Positions 17,361 through 26,698 of a stretch of DNA of 64,000 nt are shown piece after piece. This DNA comes from an uncultured Paracoccaceae bacterium (GTDB taxonomy: Bacteria > Pseudomonadota > Alphaproteobacteria > Rhodobacterales > Rhodobacteraceae). The stretch lies in the NCBI GenBank assembly GCA_947501555.1, contig CANMWG010000001.1, forward strand, positions 1,798,001 through 1,862,000. The letters run 5' to 3'. Numbering within the stretch: position 1 is the first letter of the stretch; each line of letters opens with the position of its first letter. The notes beneath the pieces were generated by a model that searched no databases, had not been told where the DNA came from, and saw only the letters and a list, made by a program, of their open reading frames with translations. The translations under genes were made by a program, and so were the position numbers.

Positions 17361-18042
17361 CGGGGAAGCGTTTGGCGAGATCAGTTATCATCGTGAGATC
17401 GGTGTAATCCAAGGGGCCGGAATACCCGGCCCGAAACCGCAAGCGGAAGGTTTTCAGCAGCAAAGTAAGGTCGGTTGTCGCGGTGTAGCCAAAAGCCGCC
17501 ATCGCGGCGCTGAACCGCGCGTCATCGGCCTCTCGCGAGGCCTCTTCCGAAGAATGCGCGCAAGCGCTTGATGAGGGCCACACCGAAAATCCACTGAGCG
17601 CCAGCCGCTGCCAATCAAAACGGGAACCAGGATCAATCTTGCGCCCAGGGGCCATATCAGAATGCCCAATCACCCGTTCTGGCCGGATATTCCAACGCGC
17701 ATGCAAACCCTTGAGCAGATCTGTCAACGCATCCATCTGCGGTGCCGCAAACGGGCTGAACCCGTCATTCGCCAGCTCAATCCCGATCGAGCGGCTGTTG
17801 ACGTCGGTAGTCCCCCCCCAGCGCCCCGCACCGGCATGCCAAGCGCGCAGCGCCTCTGGCACCAGCGATATCACCTCACCATCAGCGGCAATCAAATAAT
17901 GCGCTGACACCTCTCTGGCCGGATCACACAGCGCCCTCAGCGCCGCCTTGGCGGACGTCATTGCGGTATAGTGGATTACAATAATATCAGGCTGCGCGCC
18001 GTCCCGGCGTGGCCCGCAATTCGGCGATGGATGGCTGGACAG
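17335..18042 (-). CDS. N-acetylmuramoyl-L-alanine amidase (AmpD/amidase_2 family)
   Basis: The protein has the zinc amidase layout: SPNCGPRRDGAQPDIIVIHY (first zinc His), VSAHYLIAADGEV, AWHAGAGRW, NSRSIGIELAN and VIGHSDMAPGRKIDPG (last zinc His and catalytic Lys region). The first ATG (17961) comes after the first zinc ligand and cannot be the true start. The frame is open to 18111 but has no ATG, GTG or TTG; the best candidates are CTG at 18042 or 18048, just past the stop of the upstream gene. It cleaves the peptide from muropeptides in recycling or remodelling. Start uncertain, function firm. Confidence 0.85.
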   Translation of the reverse strand: MSSHPSPNCGPRRDGAQPDIIVIHYTAMTSAKAALRALCDPAREVSAHYLIAADGEVISLVPEALRAWHAGAGRWGGTTDVNSRSIGIELANDGFSPFAAPQMDALTDLLKGLHARWNIRPERVIGHSDMAPGRKIDPGSRFDWQRLALSGFSVWPSSSACAHSSEEASREADDARFSAAMAAFGYTATTDLTLLLKTFRLRFRAGYSGPLDYTDLTMITDLAKRFPVDVNAAWA

Positions 18043-18044
18043 TC

Positions 18045-18788
18045 TCAGTTTTGAAACGCCACTTTGAACGGGGCCGGATCCCAGCCACAGGCAAAGCCGT
18101 CCCCGTCCGGGTCAATCCCCAACCGGTCCCGCTCGGGCCCACCACGGGACATGAAATCGCGCTGCGCATCATCAGGGGTCGCATAAGCTGCACAATTGCG
18201 CTGGAACCGGTTTTCCCCGGATAGAATCGACCGGCTGTACCATTCCTGGCCCTTCACGTTGGGCGCGTTGAGCGCATATTCAACAATGTTGGGGCCCGTA
18301 TTGCTGGGACGGTCCGGTACGGCGGTTGGGGCGATTTGTTCGCGTGCAGCGGCTTGCGCTGCACGCCTTTGCGCATCGCTTTCAATGGTTTCGCGCCCCG
18401 TTACCGCGTCAAAGTTTTGCTCGTCTGAAATACCGGCATTATTGTTTGTCGCCAGAATAGGTGCCGCATTTGTCGGGGACGCATCGAGACCTTGTGTACG
18501 GTTAGGGTCTAAACCTGTGTCCACAGGCAGCCCAGTCCCACCAATCCCGGCGGCAGCAAGGTCGCTGGACGGAATGGCCGACTCTGTTTGCGACAAAGGC
18601 ACCCCGTTTATCTGTGGTGCCGGGATGATCGATCCAGCTTGGCTCGACAAGGCCGCCTCGCGTCTGGCGCGTTCGAGCTCGAATGATGAAAAGTCGTCAA
18701 AACCAACACCGCGGGCCGGCTGCACCCGTGGCCCACAAGCTGCCAGCGTCAACGCCGCCAAAGCGCATAGAAAACCCCATTTCATCAC
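18045..18788 (-). CDS. lipoprotein with C-terminal excalibur-like calcium-binding motif
   Basis: The 247-residue protein begins with a lipoprotein signal ending LTLAACGP (lipobox LAAC) and has a long low-complexity middle part. The C-terminal 50 residues, with RNCAAYATPDDAQRDFMSRG and DPDGDGFACGW, match the excalibur pattern: two cysteines and a DxDxDGxxC calcium loop. It is likely anchored in the outer or inner membrane facing the periplasm. It is 38 bases downstream of gatA and directly upstream of the amidase; the biological role is not known. Confidence 0.82.
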   Translation of the reverse strand: MMKWGFLCALAALTLAACGPRVQPARGVGFDDFSSFELERARREAALSSQAGSIIPAPQINGVPLSQTESAIPSSDLAAAGIGGTGLPVDTGLDPNRTQGLDASPTNAAPILATNNNAGISDEQNFDAVTGRETIESDAQRRAAQAAAREQIAPTAVPDRPSNTGPNIVEYALNAPNVKGQEWYSRSILSGENRFQRNCAAYATPDDAQRDFMSRGGPERDRLGIDPDGDGFACGWDPAPFKVAFQN

Positions 18789-18826
18789 GTGTCACCTGCT
18801 AAACTGCATTAAGTCTTTTGGTAAAC

Positions 18827-20308
18827 TTACCACCACTTGGACGGTTTGGCCACAAAACCTGCGGATTGCTCCAGTTGGTAGGCTACGTTCAGCAAATCAG
18901 CTTCTTCCCAAGGCCGCCCGATCAGCTGCAGCCCCAAGGGAAGCCCTTTTTGGTCCAGCCCGGTTGGCACAGCGATTCCCGGCAATCCAGCCAAGTTCAC
19001 CGTCACAGTAAACACATCGTTCAGATACATCTGGATCGGATCCATGTTTTCGCCCAACCCAAAGGCCGCAGACGGCGTCGCCGGTGTCAGGATCGCATCG
19101 ACCCCGTCCGCAAACACCTGATCAAAGTCCTGCTTGATCAGCGCCCGTACCCGCCGTGCACGGTTATAATAGGCGTCATAAAACCCTGCCGACAGCACAT
19201 AGGTTCCGATCATCACCCGACGCTGCACTTCTGGCCCGAACCCTTCGGCTCTGGTTTTTTCGTACATCTCGGTGATCCCGTCGCCTGCAGCCAAACCGGC
19301 GCGATGCCCAAAGCGCACGCCATCATAGCGCGCGAGGTTTGATGAGGCTTCCGCTGGCGCGATCACATAGTAGGCGGGCAACGCATATTTGGTATGCGGC
19401 AGGCTGATATCCTTGATCACAGCCCCTGCGTCTTTCAGCATCGCAGTACCGTCTGCCCACAGTTTTTCGATCTCTTCGGGCATCCCGTCCATCCGGTATT
19501 CTTTTGGAATACCGATCACTTTTCCCTTGATGTCACCCGTCAGGGCCGCTTCAAAGTCGGGCACCGCCAAATCGGCGCTTGTGCTGTCTTTGGGATCATG
19601 CCCGCACATCGCCTGCAGCATGATCGCCGCATCCCGCACGTCCTTGGTCATGGGTCCTGCTTGATCGAGCGAAGACGCAAAGGCCACAACGCCCCATCGC
19701 GACACACGGCCATAGGTAGGCTTCATCCCCGTGATGCCGACAAAGGCCGCAGGCTGGCGGATCGATCCACCGGTGTCTGTGCCAGTTGCAGCTAGGCACA
19801 GATCTGACGCCACAGCGGAGGCCGACCCACCCGACGACCCACCCGGTGTCAGCGCCGCATCATCATTGCCCCGCCGCCATGGGTTAACTGCATTTCCATA
19901 GACAGATGTTTCATTGGACGAACCCATGGCAAATTCATCCATGTTCAGCTTGCCCAGCATGACCGCGCCTGCGTCAAACAGCTGCGTTGTCACGGTAGAT
20001 TCATACTCCGGCTTGAACCCTTCCAGAATGCCCGAGGCCGCCTGTGAGGGCACGCCTTTGGTGCAGAACAAGTCTTTGATGCCCAAGGGAATACCGCACA
20101 TCGCGGGGGCGTCGCCTGCCTTGATCCGCGTGTCTGCGGCAGCGGCTTGGTCGGCAGCTATGTCGGGGGTGTGGTGGACAAATGCATTCAACGCACCGGC
20201 GCCCTCAATGGCGGTCAGGCAGGCCTGCGTAATTTCAGCGCTTGTGGTATCACCCTTGCGCATTGCGTCACGGGCCTGGGCGATTGTCAGTTTGGTCAGG
20301 TCAGTCAT
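18827..20308 (-). CDS. gatA: Asp-tRNA(Asn)/Glu-tRNA(Gln) amidotransferase subunit A
   Basis: The 493-residue amidase-signature enzyme contains the catalytic lysine in [14 protein letters not shown] and the serine pair in [15 protein letters not shown] and [15 protein letters not shown]. GatA releases ammonia from glutamine for transamidation of misacylated Glu-tRNA(Gln) or Asp-tRNA(Asn) in the GatCAB complex. Length is normal for the family. Its start overlaps the gatC stop by one base. gatB is not in the window, as is common in this group. Confidence 0.97.
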   Translation of the reverse strand: MTDLTKLTIAQARDAMRKGDTTSAEITQACLTAIEGAGALNAFVHHTPDIAADQAAAADTRIKAGDAPAMCGIPLGIKDLFCTKGVPSQAASGILEGFKPEYESTVTTQLFDAGAVMLGKLNMDEFAMGSSNETSVYGNAVNPWRRGNDDAALTPGGSSGGSASAVASDLCLAATGTDTGGSIRQPAAFVGITGMKPTYGRVSRWGVVAFASSLDQAGPMTKDVRDAAIMLQAMCGHDPKDSTSADLAVPDFEAALTGDIKGKVIGIPKEYRMDGMPEEIEKLWADGTAMLKDAGAVIKDISLPHTKYALPAYYVIAPAEASSNLARYDGVRFGHRAGLAAGDGITEMYEKTRAEGFGPEVQRRVMIGTYVLSAGFYDAYYNRARRVRALIKQDFDQVFADGVDAILTPATPSAAFGLGENMDPIQMYLNDVFTVTVNLAGLPGIAVPTGLDQKGLPLGLQLIGRPWEEADLLNVAYQLEQSAGFVAKPSKWW

Positions 20309-20595
20309 TATTCAACCACCTTCGGCACAGCAAAAAAGCCTTCTCGCGCGTCAGGCGCGTTCTTCAAGACGGCCTCTTGCTGGCTGCCATCTGTCACGAC
20401 ATCGTCGCGCCGTTTCAGGCGTTGCGGGGTGACGGATGTCATCGGCTCTACGCCCTCCACATCTACTTCGTTGAGCTGTTCGATAAACCCAAGGATGGCG
20501 CTGAATTCTGAGGCCAGCGCGGGCAGTGCATCGTCATCCACCTTGATGCGGGCCAGCTTGGCCACGCGGCGGGCGGTTTCGGTGTCAATCGACAT
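20308..20595 (-). CDS. gatC: Asp-tRNA(Asn)/Glu-tRNA(Gln) amidotransferase subunit C
   Basis: A 95-residue protein with the GatC pattern: N-terminal helix [13 protein letters not shown], middle [19 protein letters not shown] and C-terminal [19 protein letters not shown]. It acts as the stabilising linker between GatA and GatB. It precedes gatA with translational coupling. TCCGGAGAGTTTCCCC upstream contains a GGAG ribosome binding site. Confidence 0.96.
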   Translation of the reverse strand: MSIDTETARRVAKLARIKVDDDALPALASEFSAILGFIEQLNEVDVEGVEPMTSVTPQRLKRRDDVVTDGSQQEAVLKNAPDAREGFFAVPKVVE

Positions 20596-20895
20596 GGGGA
20601 AACTCTCCGGTAAAACTTCGTCTCGCGTTTACCGCCCTGTTGCCGCGCCCGCAAGCATGCGCGGCGCGTAAATATAGGTCATCGGACCAGATGTGACAGA
20701 ACAGTGGCGCTAGAAGCCGCGATTCTCGCGTTCCAGACTGTTGCCATTGACACATTCCTATCAAAGGACCGCGCCAAGCATTCTCAAATCAAATACCCAA
20801 TGAATCAAAACCAAACCGGATATTCACCGGGGTCTAGGGCAAGGTTGGCCCTGTGTGACGTTGCTGCCGTTCGTTCGATCTAGCCAAATGCCTTC
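20596..20895. other. 300-base non-coding stretch upstream of gatC
   Basis: No open frame here resembles a known protein. It should hold the gatCA promoter. The part from about 20720 to 20880 is less GC-rich than the surroundings and has no clear hairpin or repeat. Confidence 0.5.
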
Positions 20896-21708
20896 TTACG
20901 AACTTGGACAGTTGCCGCTAGTTGCATTGACCACTGACAAACGAAGGTCCTCGTTTCTAATTTCGCCAGTAGACAAACTAGGAGCAGCATATAATCCGAA
21001 ATGGGCCTGCGCGAGTTGATTTCGTATGGCTTCGACGTTTGCGTGTGAGACTAACTCATTGTCGAGCCAGACTTTGGCGTAACCAGCAGAGGAGAAATCG
21101 AGTTCTATTTCAAGATGAACCCACTGTCGGTAAGGGAAAAGCACGTCGATCGATTGGAAAATGTGGTCTTGTTGTCCTTGTTGCGGAACGTGCTGCAAAT
21201 GAACAAGTCCATCATGCGACACATTGACGAGGATCGTGCGCCGCCAATGATCAGATGCATCATCGGTGAAGGTGGCCAAACTGAACCATTGGTCTTCTTG
21301 TCGACCAAGCCGGTCCTCAAGATCAAAGTCAGCCCAGACATATAAGGACACACAAAGTGGGGTCGAAAGAACCCCATTTTGTGTCTTGTGAAATTGAATC
21401 GTTGGGTAGGCACGGTGGTTCCTGTTGGTTCGGGCCGTGCCTTCCTCATTCGACCGGATAATCCAAGCGAAGTGAGAGAACTCCCCCGTCAAGACCTCGC
21501 GGTCATCAAGTCGATGCGCTGCACTGCTGTCGGGTTTGACTGGTACAATGTAGAAACCTGCAAAGTCCGCGACACTTTCAAAGCTGCTACGAAAGTGAAC
21601 CTCTTGGGCTGACGCAATGGATGTCGTGAAACCGAGTGAGGCTGCCAAGGTGCAGCACCAGCCGCGTCTTTTGAGGTTGGTGAATACACTTGTCGTTCCC
21701 CAAGTCAT
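20896..21708 (-). CDS. secreted protein with concanavalin-like (lectin/lyase) fold
   Basis: A 270-residue protein with a Sec signal peptide (hydrophobic stretch near LAASLGFTTSIASA, cleavage likely before QEVHF). Beta-rich segments such as VHLQHVP, QWVHLEIELDF and YAKVWLDNELV resemble the jelly-roll of heparin-lyase-I-like or LamG-like proteins that bind or cleave polysaccharides. I see no catalytic motif that I can assign. It stands alone and is less GC-rich than its neighbours, which may point to acquisition. Function unknown. Confidence 0.6.
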   Translation of the reverse strand: MTWGTTSVFTNLKRRGWCCTLAASLGFTTSIASAQEVHFRSSFESVADFAGFYIVPVKPDSSAAHRLDDREVLTGEFSHFAWIIRSNEEGTARTNRNHRAYPTIQFHKTQNGVLSTPLCVSLYVWADFDLEDRLGRQEDQWFSLATFTDDASDHWRRTILVNVSHDGLVHLQHVPQQGQQDHIFQSIDVLFPYRQWVHLEIELDFSSAGYAKVWLDNELVSHANVEAIRNQLAQAHFGLYAAPSLSTGEIRNEDLRLSVVNATSGNCPSS

Positions 21709-21939
21709 TCAATTCGCCTTGCATCATCCACAGCTTCGCTTCTTCGATCCGTCGTCTTCGTCGCCGTATGTCAAGCCGACCTGTTAGCCGACACTCAAAC
21801 AAACCGTAGCATTGGTCAACAAGGGCTTCATTGAGACCCTCGCTGCCCGACCCGCGAACAGCGGCTTTCCTATTTTTGATTCAGACCTTGATGGAACCCG
21901 CAAAGTCTTCAGGCGCTCCGCATCCGGTCTTCGCCAAAC

Positions 21940-22386
21940 CTAGCGCCTGTTGGCGAAAAACTCTTTCAGCAGAACCTCGGACGCGGCGGCATCGATCCCA
22001 TCGTAGACTTCGGGGGTGTGATGGCATTGCGGATGACTGAAAACACGCGGGCCCTGGGCGATGCCCCCCGATTTTGGATCGGCCGCTCCGTAGTAGAGCC
22101 GCCTGATCCGCGCGTTGCTGATCGCCGCCGCGCACATTGGGCAAGGCTCTAATGTAACATAGAGATCACAACCACTTAGCCGTTCCTGTCCGAGGGTTTC
22201 GCAGGCCGATCGGATGGCCAAAATCTCGGCATGGGCTGTCGGATCGTTCAATTCGCGGGTCCGGTTTCCTGCGGCAGCGATCACGCCGTTTGGACCGATG
22301 ATCACGGCCCCCACGGGTACTTCACCACGGGTGGCGGCGGCTTTGGCCTCTTGCAGGGCTGCGTCCATATACGACCGGAATTCCAT
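21940..22386 (-). CDS. tadA: tRNA-specific adenosine deaminase
   Basis: A 148-residue zinc deaminase with the HAE motif (PTAHAEILAIRSA) and PCxxC motif (LEPCPMCAAAIS), followed by RLYYGAADPKSG, which is typical of TadA. It converts A34 to inosine in tRNA-Arg(ACG). The start MEFRSYMDAAL is chosen over an ATG 17 codons upstream because homologues begin close to this helix. Bases 22387-22612 upstream hold no supported gene. Confidence 0.93.
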   Translation of the reverse strand: MEFRSYMDAALQEAKAAATRGEVPVGAVIIGPNGVIAAAGNRTRELNDPTAHAEILAIRSACETLGQERLSGCDLYVTLEPCPMCAAAISNARIRRLYYGAADPKSGGIAQGPRVFSHPQCHHTPEVYDGIDAAASEVLLKEFFANRR

Positions 22387-22612
22387 CCCGCAGTGATGCC
22401 CGTTGCGCCCCCTGTGGGCAAGGGGCTTGATCAGCAAGGCAACGTACAGATCGTGTACAGATTTTGTATGACAAATTGGACAAAACGGGAGACCAAATGC
22501 ATGATACGGGTCAACAATTTACAAGGTGTGAATACCAAAAATTGTAAGGAAATCCCGGCACTTGGATGCACCGATTCACGCAAAATTAACTAATTCAAAC
22601 TAGGTCAACCTA

Positions 22613-23899
22613 ATGGTTCTGGCATTTAATAGAACAGAGTGCTCTGTCGTCGTTCTTGTTGGTACGTTGCTTGTTTGTCTGATCGCGCTGGCGGGTCAGT
22701 CCAACCGTGCAAGTGACGATGTTGTTGCGCGCACGTTCGAAAACGCACAGATTCTGTCCGATTTTTTCCGATTCACGCAGGAACACTATACCGAAAGCAT
22801 TTCTGGCGTCGAAGGGGTTGCCTTCACGATCGATCCGGACGCTAACCCTGATATGCTGATGTATCCTGCCACGCTTGGGCGGCGTTACACCCAAAGCTTC
22901 AACCGGACCCATCCTGATACGCAATTCAAGATCTACAGCAATTATCCATTTGTCACGAGCCTGGGTCGCGAGATCGACGATTTTGGCCGCCGTGCGCTGA
23001 ACCAGTTATCAGCCGATAACTTAGAACCCTTGCGCGCCGTCGAAATGTTGGATGGCGGGCGTCGCCGCATCAGGCTTGCCATGCCCATTGTCATGCAAGA
23101 AGGTTGTGTCGACTGCCACAATGCAAAGCAATGGGAGCTGATTAGGCGCGACTGGAATGTGGGTGACGTCCGCGGTGTGCGTGAAGTGTCGATCACTCTT
23201 GAACCCTTGGGGTTGCACACACAGACTGAGGCTTATCTGCTATTGATCTTGATGTTTGGCGCGTCCGTCCTGGGCGTCTTTGTCGTCTATCCATCCGTGC
23301 GGCGCGAAGTCAAAAACCGGGTTCTGTTTCATGAGCTCAGCCTGAAGGCCGAGGCGGAGGCCCAGAAAAATCTGGAGACGGCAAATACCGATGCGCTGAC
23401 CCAAATCGGAAACCGGCGGTATTTCGATGCAGAGTTTGAACTGATGGTCGCGCATTTTTCCAAGGAAGGCGGCAGCCTATCTATGCTCATCTTGGATATT
23501 GATCACTTTAAGCAGGTCAACGACCAGTTTGGTCATGACGCAGGCGATCATGCGATCACATCGCTTGCGAACATCTTGAAAAACTACACCCGGCAGGATG
23601 ATAAAGTCGCCCGCTTTGGCGGTGAGGAATTTGTCATATTGTTGGCCAACCGCGCCCCGCATAGCGTGCGTTCTATGGCCGAACGCATCAGGTGCAAGGT
23701 TGCGGATCATGACTTTGGGCATGAGGGTCACGATATTCGTCTCAAGGTCAGTATTGGCGCCACCAGTCTACAACCAGGCGAGGGCCCAGATGAATTTTTG
23801 AAGCGGGCGGATATCTTGTTGTATCAGGCGAAGGAAACCGGCCGGAACAGGGTTTGCACCGATTTTGAGGATCAAACCGATATCGCCCTTGCAGTGTGA
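22613..23899 (+). CDS. haem-type (DUF3365/Tll0287-like) sensor diguanylate cyclase
   Basis: The 428-residue protein has a membrane segment at about residues 9-27, a periplasmic domain up to about 200 with the c-type haem motif CVDCH at residue 165, a second membrane segment near 208-228 and a cytoplasmic GGDEF domain from about 260. The active-site motif is FGGEEF near 335 and an inhibitory-site RxxD (RQDD) lies five residues before GGEEF, so an active, product-inhibited cyclase is expected. The sensor domain matches the DUF3365 pattern and likely senses redox state or a gas through covalent haem. It has no linked partner gene. Confidence 0.9.
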   Translation: MVLAFNRTECSVVVLVGTLLVCLIALAGQSNRASDDVVARTFENAQILSDFFRFTQEHYTESISGVEGVAFTIDPDANPDMLMYPATLGRRYTQSFNRTHPDTQFKIYSNYPFVTSLGREIDDFGRRALNQLSADNLEPLRAVEMLDGGRRRIRLAMPIVMQEGCVDCHNAKQWELIRRDWNVGDVRGVREVSITLEPLGLHTQTEAYLLLILMFGASVLGVFVVYPSVRREVKNRVLFHELSLKAEAEAQKNLETANTDALTQIGNRRYFDAEFELMVAHFSKEGGSLSMLILDIDHFKQVNDQFGHDAGDHAITSLANILKNYTRQDDKVARFGGEEFVILLANRAPHSVRSMAERIRCKVADHDFGHEGHDIRLKVSIGATSLQPGEGPDEFLKRADILLYQAKETGRNRVCTDFEDQTDIALAV

Positions 23900-24337
23900 T
23901 TTGGGTGGGCATGACCTTGGAACCGCTCAGACGCAATCGCCCACTCAATCGGTGAGCGTTGCGCTTTACAAATATCGTAAAGACTATCTCGGGTTGCTTT
24001 CCCGCTTAACTTGATCGGGGCGGGCATGGCTGTTGACGTGTCAACCGGCATATCCGGACACAACTTTTTACCGAACGATTCTTGCCCCGCCCGTTTTTCC
24101 AGATTGCGCAACGAGGGCCAAGACAAACCCAACTTGCGCGGCGATATCCCAAAACGCCCAAATCTCTTCTGGCCAATCCCAAACTCGGACATTCAAGGCC
24201 ATCTAGGCGACTTCTCGCCCAACTTTTAACGCTTTGTAGACGTTTCCAAATCAGACTGCTAGCACTCTAGTATACTAGCTGTAATTAATCAGTTCAGCTG
24301 GATTTCATAATAAAATCATCCGGATAGGGGATAGCCC
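23900..24337. other. 438-base region before the alginate lyase gene
   Basis: On the minus strand a 106-codon frame (24192-23872) runs through this region, overlapping the end of the cyclase gene; I do not recognise its product and its reality is doubtful. The last 100 bases are AT-rich and probably hold the lyase promoter, including a CTAGTATACTAG palindrome at 24267. Confidence 0.4.
24267..24278. promoter_or_regulatory. 12-bp palindrome upstream of the alginate lyase
   Basis: The perfect palindrome CTAGTATACTAG lies 60 bases before the lyase start. It contains TATACT, which could be a -10 element, and it has the symmetry of a GntR-type operator. No clear -35 element is seen. Confidence 0.3.
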
Positions 24338-26599
24338 ATGGCGTGGGACTTTAGTGTAATTGACTTAACGGACTGGAAGGTAACGCTTCCAGTTGATGCA
24401 GACTATTTCGAAGACGATGGAGGCGACGGAAACTCCTATGACGACAAGGCTTTTGAGGTCAAAGGTGATGACTTCGAAGGGTTTGAGGCTGAAGAATTCT
24501 TCTATTATGATGAAGATGAAGGCGCGATAGTTTTCCGTGCTGATGTAGACGGCGCCCTCACGAGCAGCAGCACCAAATACACCCGCTCTGAACTGCGGGA
24601 AATGGATGGGGATGACAATGCCGCCTGGACTGTTGACGAAGGCGGCACTCTCTCTGCTACGCTGAAAGTCACCGAATTAGCCACCGAAGACGACGGCGGC
24701 GTGGCCCGCGTGATTGTTGGCCAAATTCACGGCGAAGACGATGAATTGACCCGTCTCTACTATAACGCCGACGGCGAGCTCTATTATGCCAATGAAATCA
24801 CCGGCGATGATGGCGATGAACGCCTGTTCTACTTTGAAGATGAAAACGGCAACCGCCCCAATGTCGATCTGGGCGAGACGTTTTCATACATCATCGACGT
24901 CCATGACGGTAAGCTGACGGTTGCAATCTATGCAGGTGACACAGTCTATATGGCTGTTCCTACAGACGGCGTTGACCCATCCGAGATTGTTGATGCCTGG
25001 AGCGATGACACTTTCTACTTCAAGGCCGGTGTCTATCAGGGTGTCACGTATGTCGACGACCACGCCCATGAAGGCAGCGGTGCTGCCGAGGCGGCATTTT
25101 ATGCCATCGACTTTGGCCATGAAGACGGCGAAGGCCTCGGTGGTTGGCCCCCAGCTGGCGGCGGTGTTGTTGATCCAGTCGACCCTCCGGTTGATATAGT
25201 GGACCCCGTTGACCCACCGGTTGATCCAGTGGACCCCGTTGACCCTCCGGTCGATCCGGTTGATCCCCCCACGGTCGAAGGGTTGGATGGTGACAGCAAC
25301 GACAATACGCTGATCGGCACAGACGCTGATGAAACCGCCAAAGGCCGCGGTGGTGACGACGTTATCAATGGCATGGGCGGTGACGACATCCTTTGGGGCA
25401 ATGCCGGCAACGATACACTGATCGGTGGCGCGGGTGCCGACTGGCTGAAAGGTGGCAACGGCGCTGATACTTATGTTTTGGACGACGCAAGTGCCGTGGA
25501 CACGATTGCTGATTTCAGCATTCCCAATGGCGACAAGATCGATCTGAGCATTATGTTGGATGGTCAGCCAGGCTTTACCCAAGATGGCGCACTGGATGAC
25601 GGTTTTATCAGCCTGACGCAGTCTGGGTCAGACACGTTGCTTTATGTACAACTTGGCGACACGTTGACCCATGTGGCCACCCTGTCGGATGAGGATGCCA
25701 GCGGTATCAGCCTATCGGACTTCATTCTGCCCGATGACACCCCCGACGTGACCCCACCTGTCACACCCCCAAGCGAAGAAACACCCGATGGCGACAGCGG
25801 TGACAACACGTTGGTCGGCACAACTGATGGCGAAACCATCAAGGGCCGCGGTGGCGATGATACCATTTACGGCATGGACGGGGACGACGAGCTTTGGGGC
25901 AATGATGGCGATGACGTTTTGGTTGGCGGCGAAGGTGCTGACTGGCTGAAAGGCGGCGACGGCACGGATGTCTTTGTCTTTGATGATGCCGGAAGCGTCG
26001 ACACGGTTGCCGATTTCAGCACATCCAATGGCGACAAAATCGATCTATCCGGGTTGCTGGACGGACAGGCAGGCTTCAAACAGGCCACGGCCTTTGAAGA
26101 TGGCTTTGTGGTGCTGGAGCAATCTGGTTCTGACACAGAGGTCTTTGTTCGTCTGAACGGCACACTTGTGCAAGTCGCAACGTTGGAGGACGAAAGTGCT
26201 GACGGCCTGTCGCAGTCTGACTTTATCCTGCCTGGCGATTCGACCCAATCAGCGCCGTCCGACTTTGAAGTCTTCATCGCGGATGCCACGTCAAATGAAA
26301 TTCTGACCCAAGTGTCCAATGGCGATGCGATTGACGCTTCCCTTCTTGCAGGTCGCGATTTGACGATTGTTGTGCGCAGTGAGCTGGACGGGTTGGACAG
26401 CATCCAGATGACGTGGGACGATCACGTTCAGATCGAATCCCACGTACCTTACGCTTTGTTTGGTGACGCGTCTGGCGATTACAACGGCGGCGGCGGGATT
26501 GATGCAGGTGATCACAGCCTGTCTTTGGCGGCCTATGATGAAAACCGCGCAGCCGGTGATCTTTTGGCCATCGAGACACTGAACTTCACTGTCGCTTAA
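24338..26599 (+). CDS. PL7-type alginate lyase with RTX repeats
   Basis: A 753-residue acidic protein. Residues 5-258 form an alginate lyase domain of polysaccharide lyase family 7: RSELREM near residue 86, QIH near 129 and YFKAGVYQGV near 228. A proline/aspartate linker (about 275-312) follows, then two copies of a roughly 150-residue module with GGxGxDxxx RTX calcium-binding repeats (about 315-465 and 482-634), and a beta-rich tail. There is no signal peptide, so export by a type I system via a C-terminal signal is expected. It would cleave brown-algal alginate by beta-elimination. Confidence 0.88.
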   Translation: MAWDFSVIDLTDWKVTLPVDADYFEDDGGDGNSYDDKAFEVKGDDFEGFEAEEFFYYDEDEGAIVFRADVDGALTSSSTKYTRSELREMDGDDNAAWTVDEGGTLSATLKVTELATEDDGGVARVIVGQIHGEDDELTRLYYNADGELYYANEITGDDGDERLFYFEDENGNRPNVDLGETFSYIIDVHDGKLTVAIYAGDTVYMAVPTDGVDPSEIVDAWSDDTFYFKAGVYQGVTYVDDHAHEGSGAAEAAFYAIDFGHEDGEGLGGWPPAGGGVVDPVDPPVDIVDPVDPPVDPVDPVDPPVDPVDPPTVEGLDGDSNDNTLIGTDADETAKGRGGDDVINGMGGDDILWGNAGNDTLIGGAGADWLKGGNGADTYVLDDASAVDTIADFSIPNGDKIDLSIMLDGQPGFTQDGALDDGFISLTQSGSDTLLYVQLGDTLTHVATLSDEDASGISLSDFILPDDTPDVTPPVTPPSEETPDGDSGDNTLVGTTDGETIKGRGGDDTIYGMDGDDELWGNDGDDVLVGGEGADWLKGGDGTDVFVFDDAGSVDTVADFSTSNGDKIDLSGLLDGQAGFKQATAFEDGFVVLEQSGSDTEVFVRLNGTLVQVATLEDESADGLSQSDFILPGDSTQSAPSDFEVFIADATSNEILTQVSNGDAIDASLLAGRDLTIVVRSELDGLDSIQMTWDDHVQIESHVPYALFGDASGDYNGGGGIDAGDHSLSLAAYDENRAAGDLLAIETLNFTVA
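25165..25272 (+). repeat. tandem repeat coding for a DPPVDP-type linker
   Basis: Short imperfect repeats of the type GTTGACCCACCGGTTGATCC encode the Asp-Pro-Val linker of the alginate lyase between catalytic and RTX modules. The repeats are in frame and vary mainly at third codon positions. Such linkers are flexible and prone to length change by slippage. Confidence 0.8.
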
Positions 26600-26606
26600 A
26601 CTTTCC

Positions 26607-26640
26607 GGCTGCCGCGGGGTGTCAAACACCTGCGGCAGCC
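26607..26640 (+). terminator. hairpin after the alginate lyase gene
   Basis: GGCTGCCGC and GCGGCAGCC, extended by an inner GGTGT/ACACC stem around CAA, form a strong hairpin 7 bases past the stop. No T-run follows directly, so termination may be weak or Rho-assisted. Confidence 0.6.
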
Positions 26641-26698
26641 ACCCCCATAGGCCGTAATTTTATTGCAGTCTGCCCGATCCCCCCGTAGATGCAGGCCT

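Noticed and set aside
21709-21939. Possible small gene between the lectin-like protein gene and tadA
   Set aside because: All frames there are short, without ribosome binding site or recognisable product.
25165-25272. Short tandem repeats that could suggest a CRISPR-like array
   Set aside because: Repeats have no spacers, vary at wobble positions and encode an in-frame Asp-Pro-Val linker. No cas genes are nearby.
24884-25582. 232-codon minus-strand frame inside the alginate lyase gene
   Set aside because: It is antisense to a well-supported lyase domain and RTX repeats and has no independent support.
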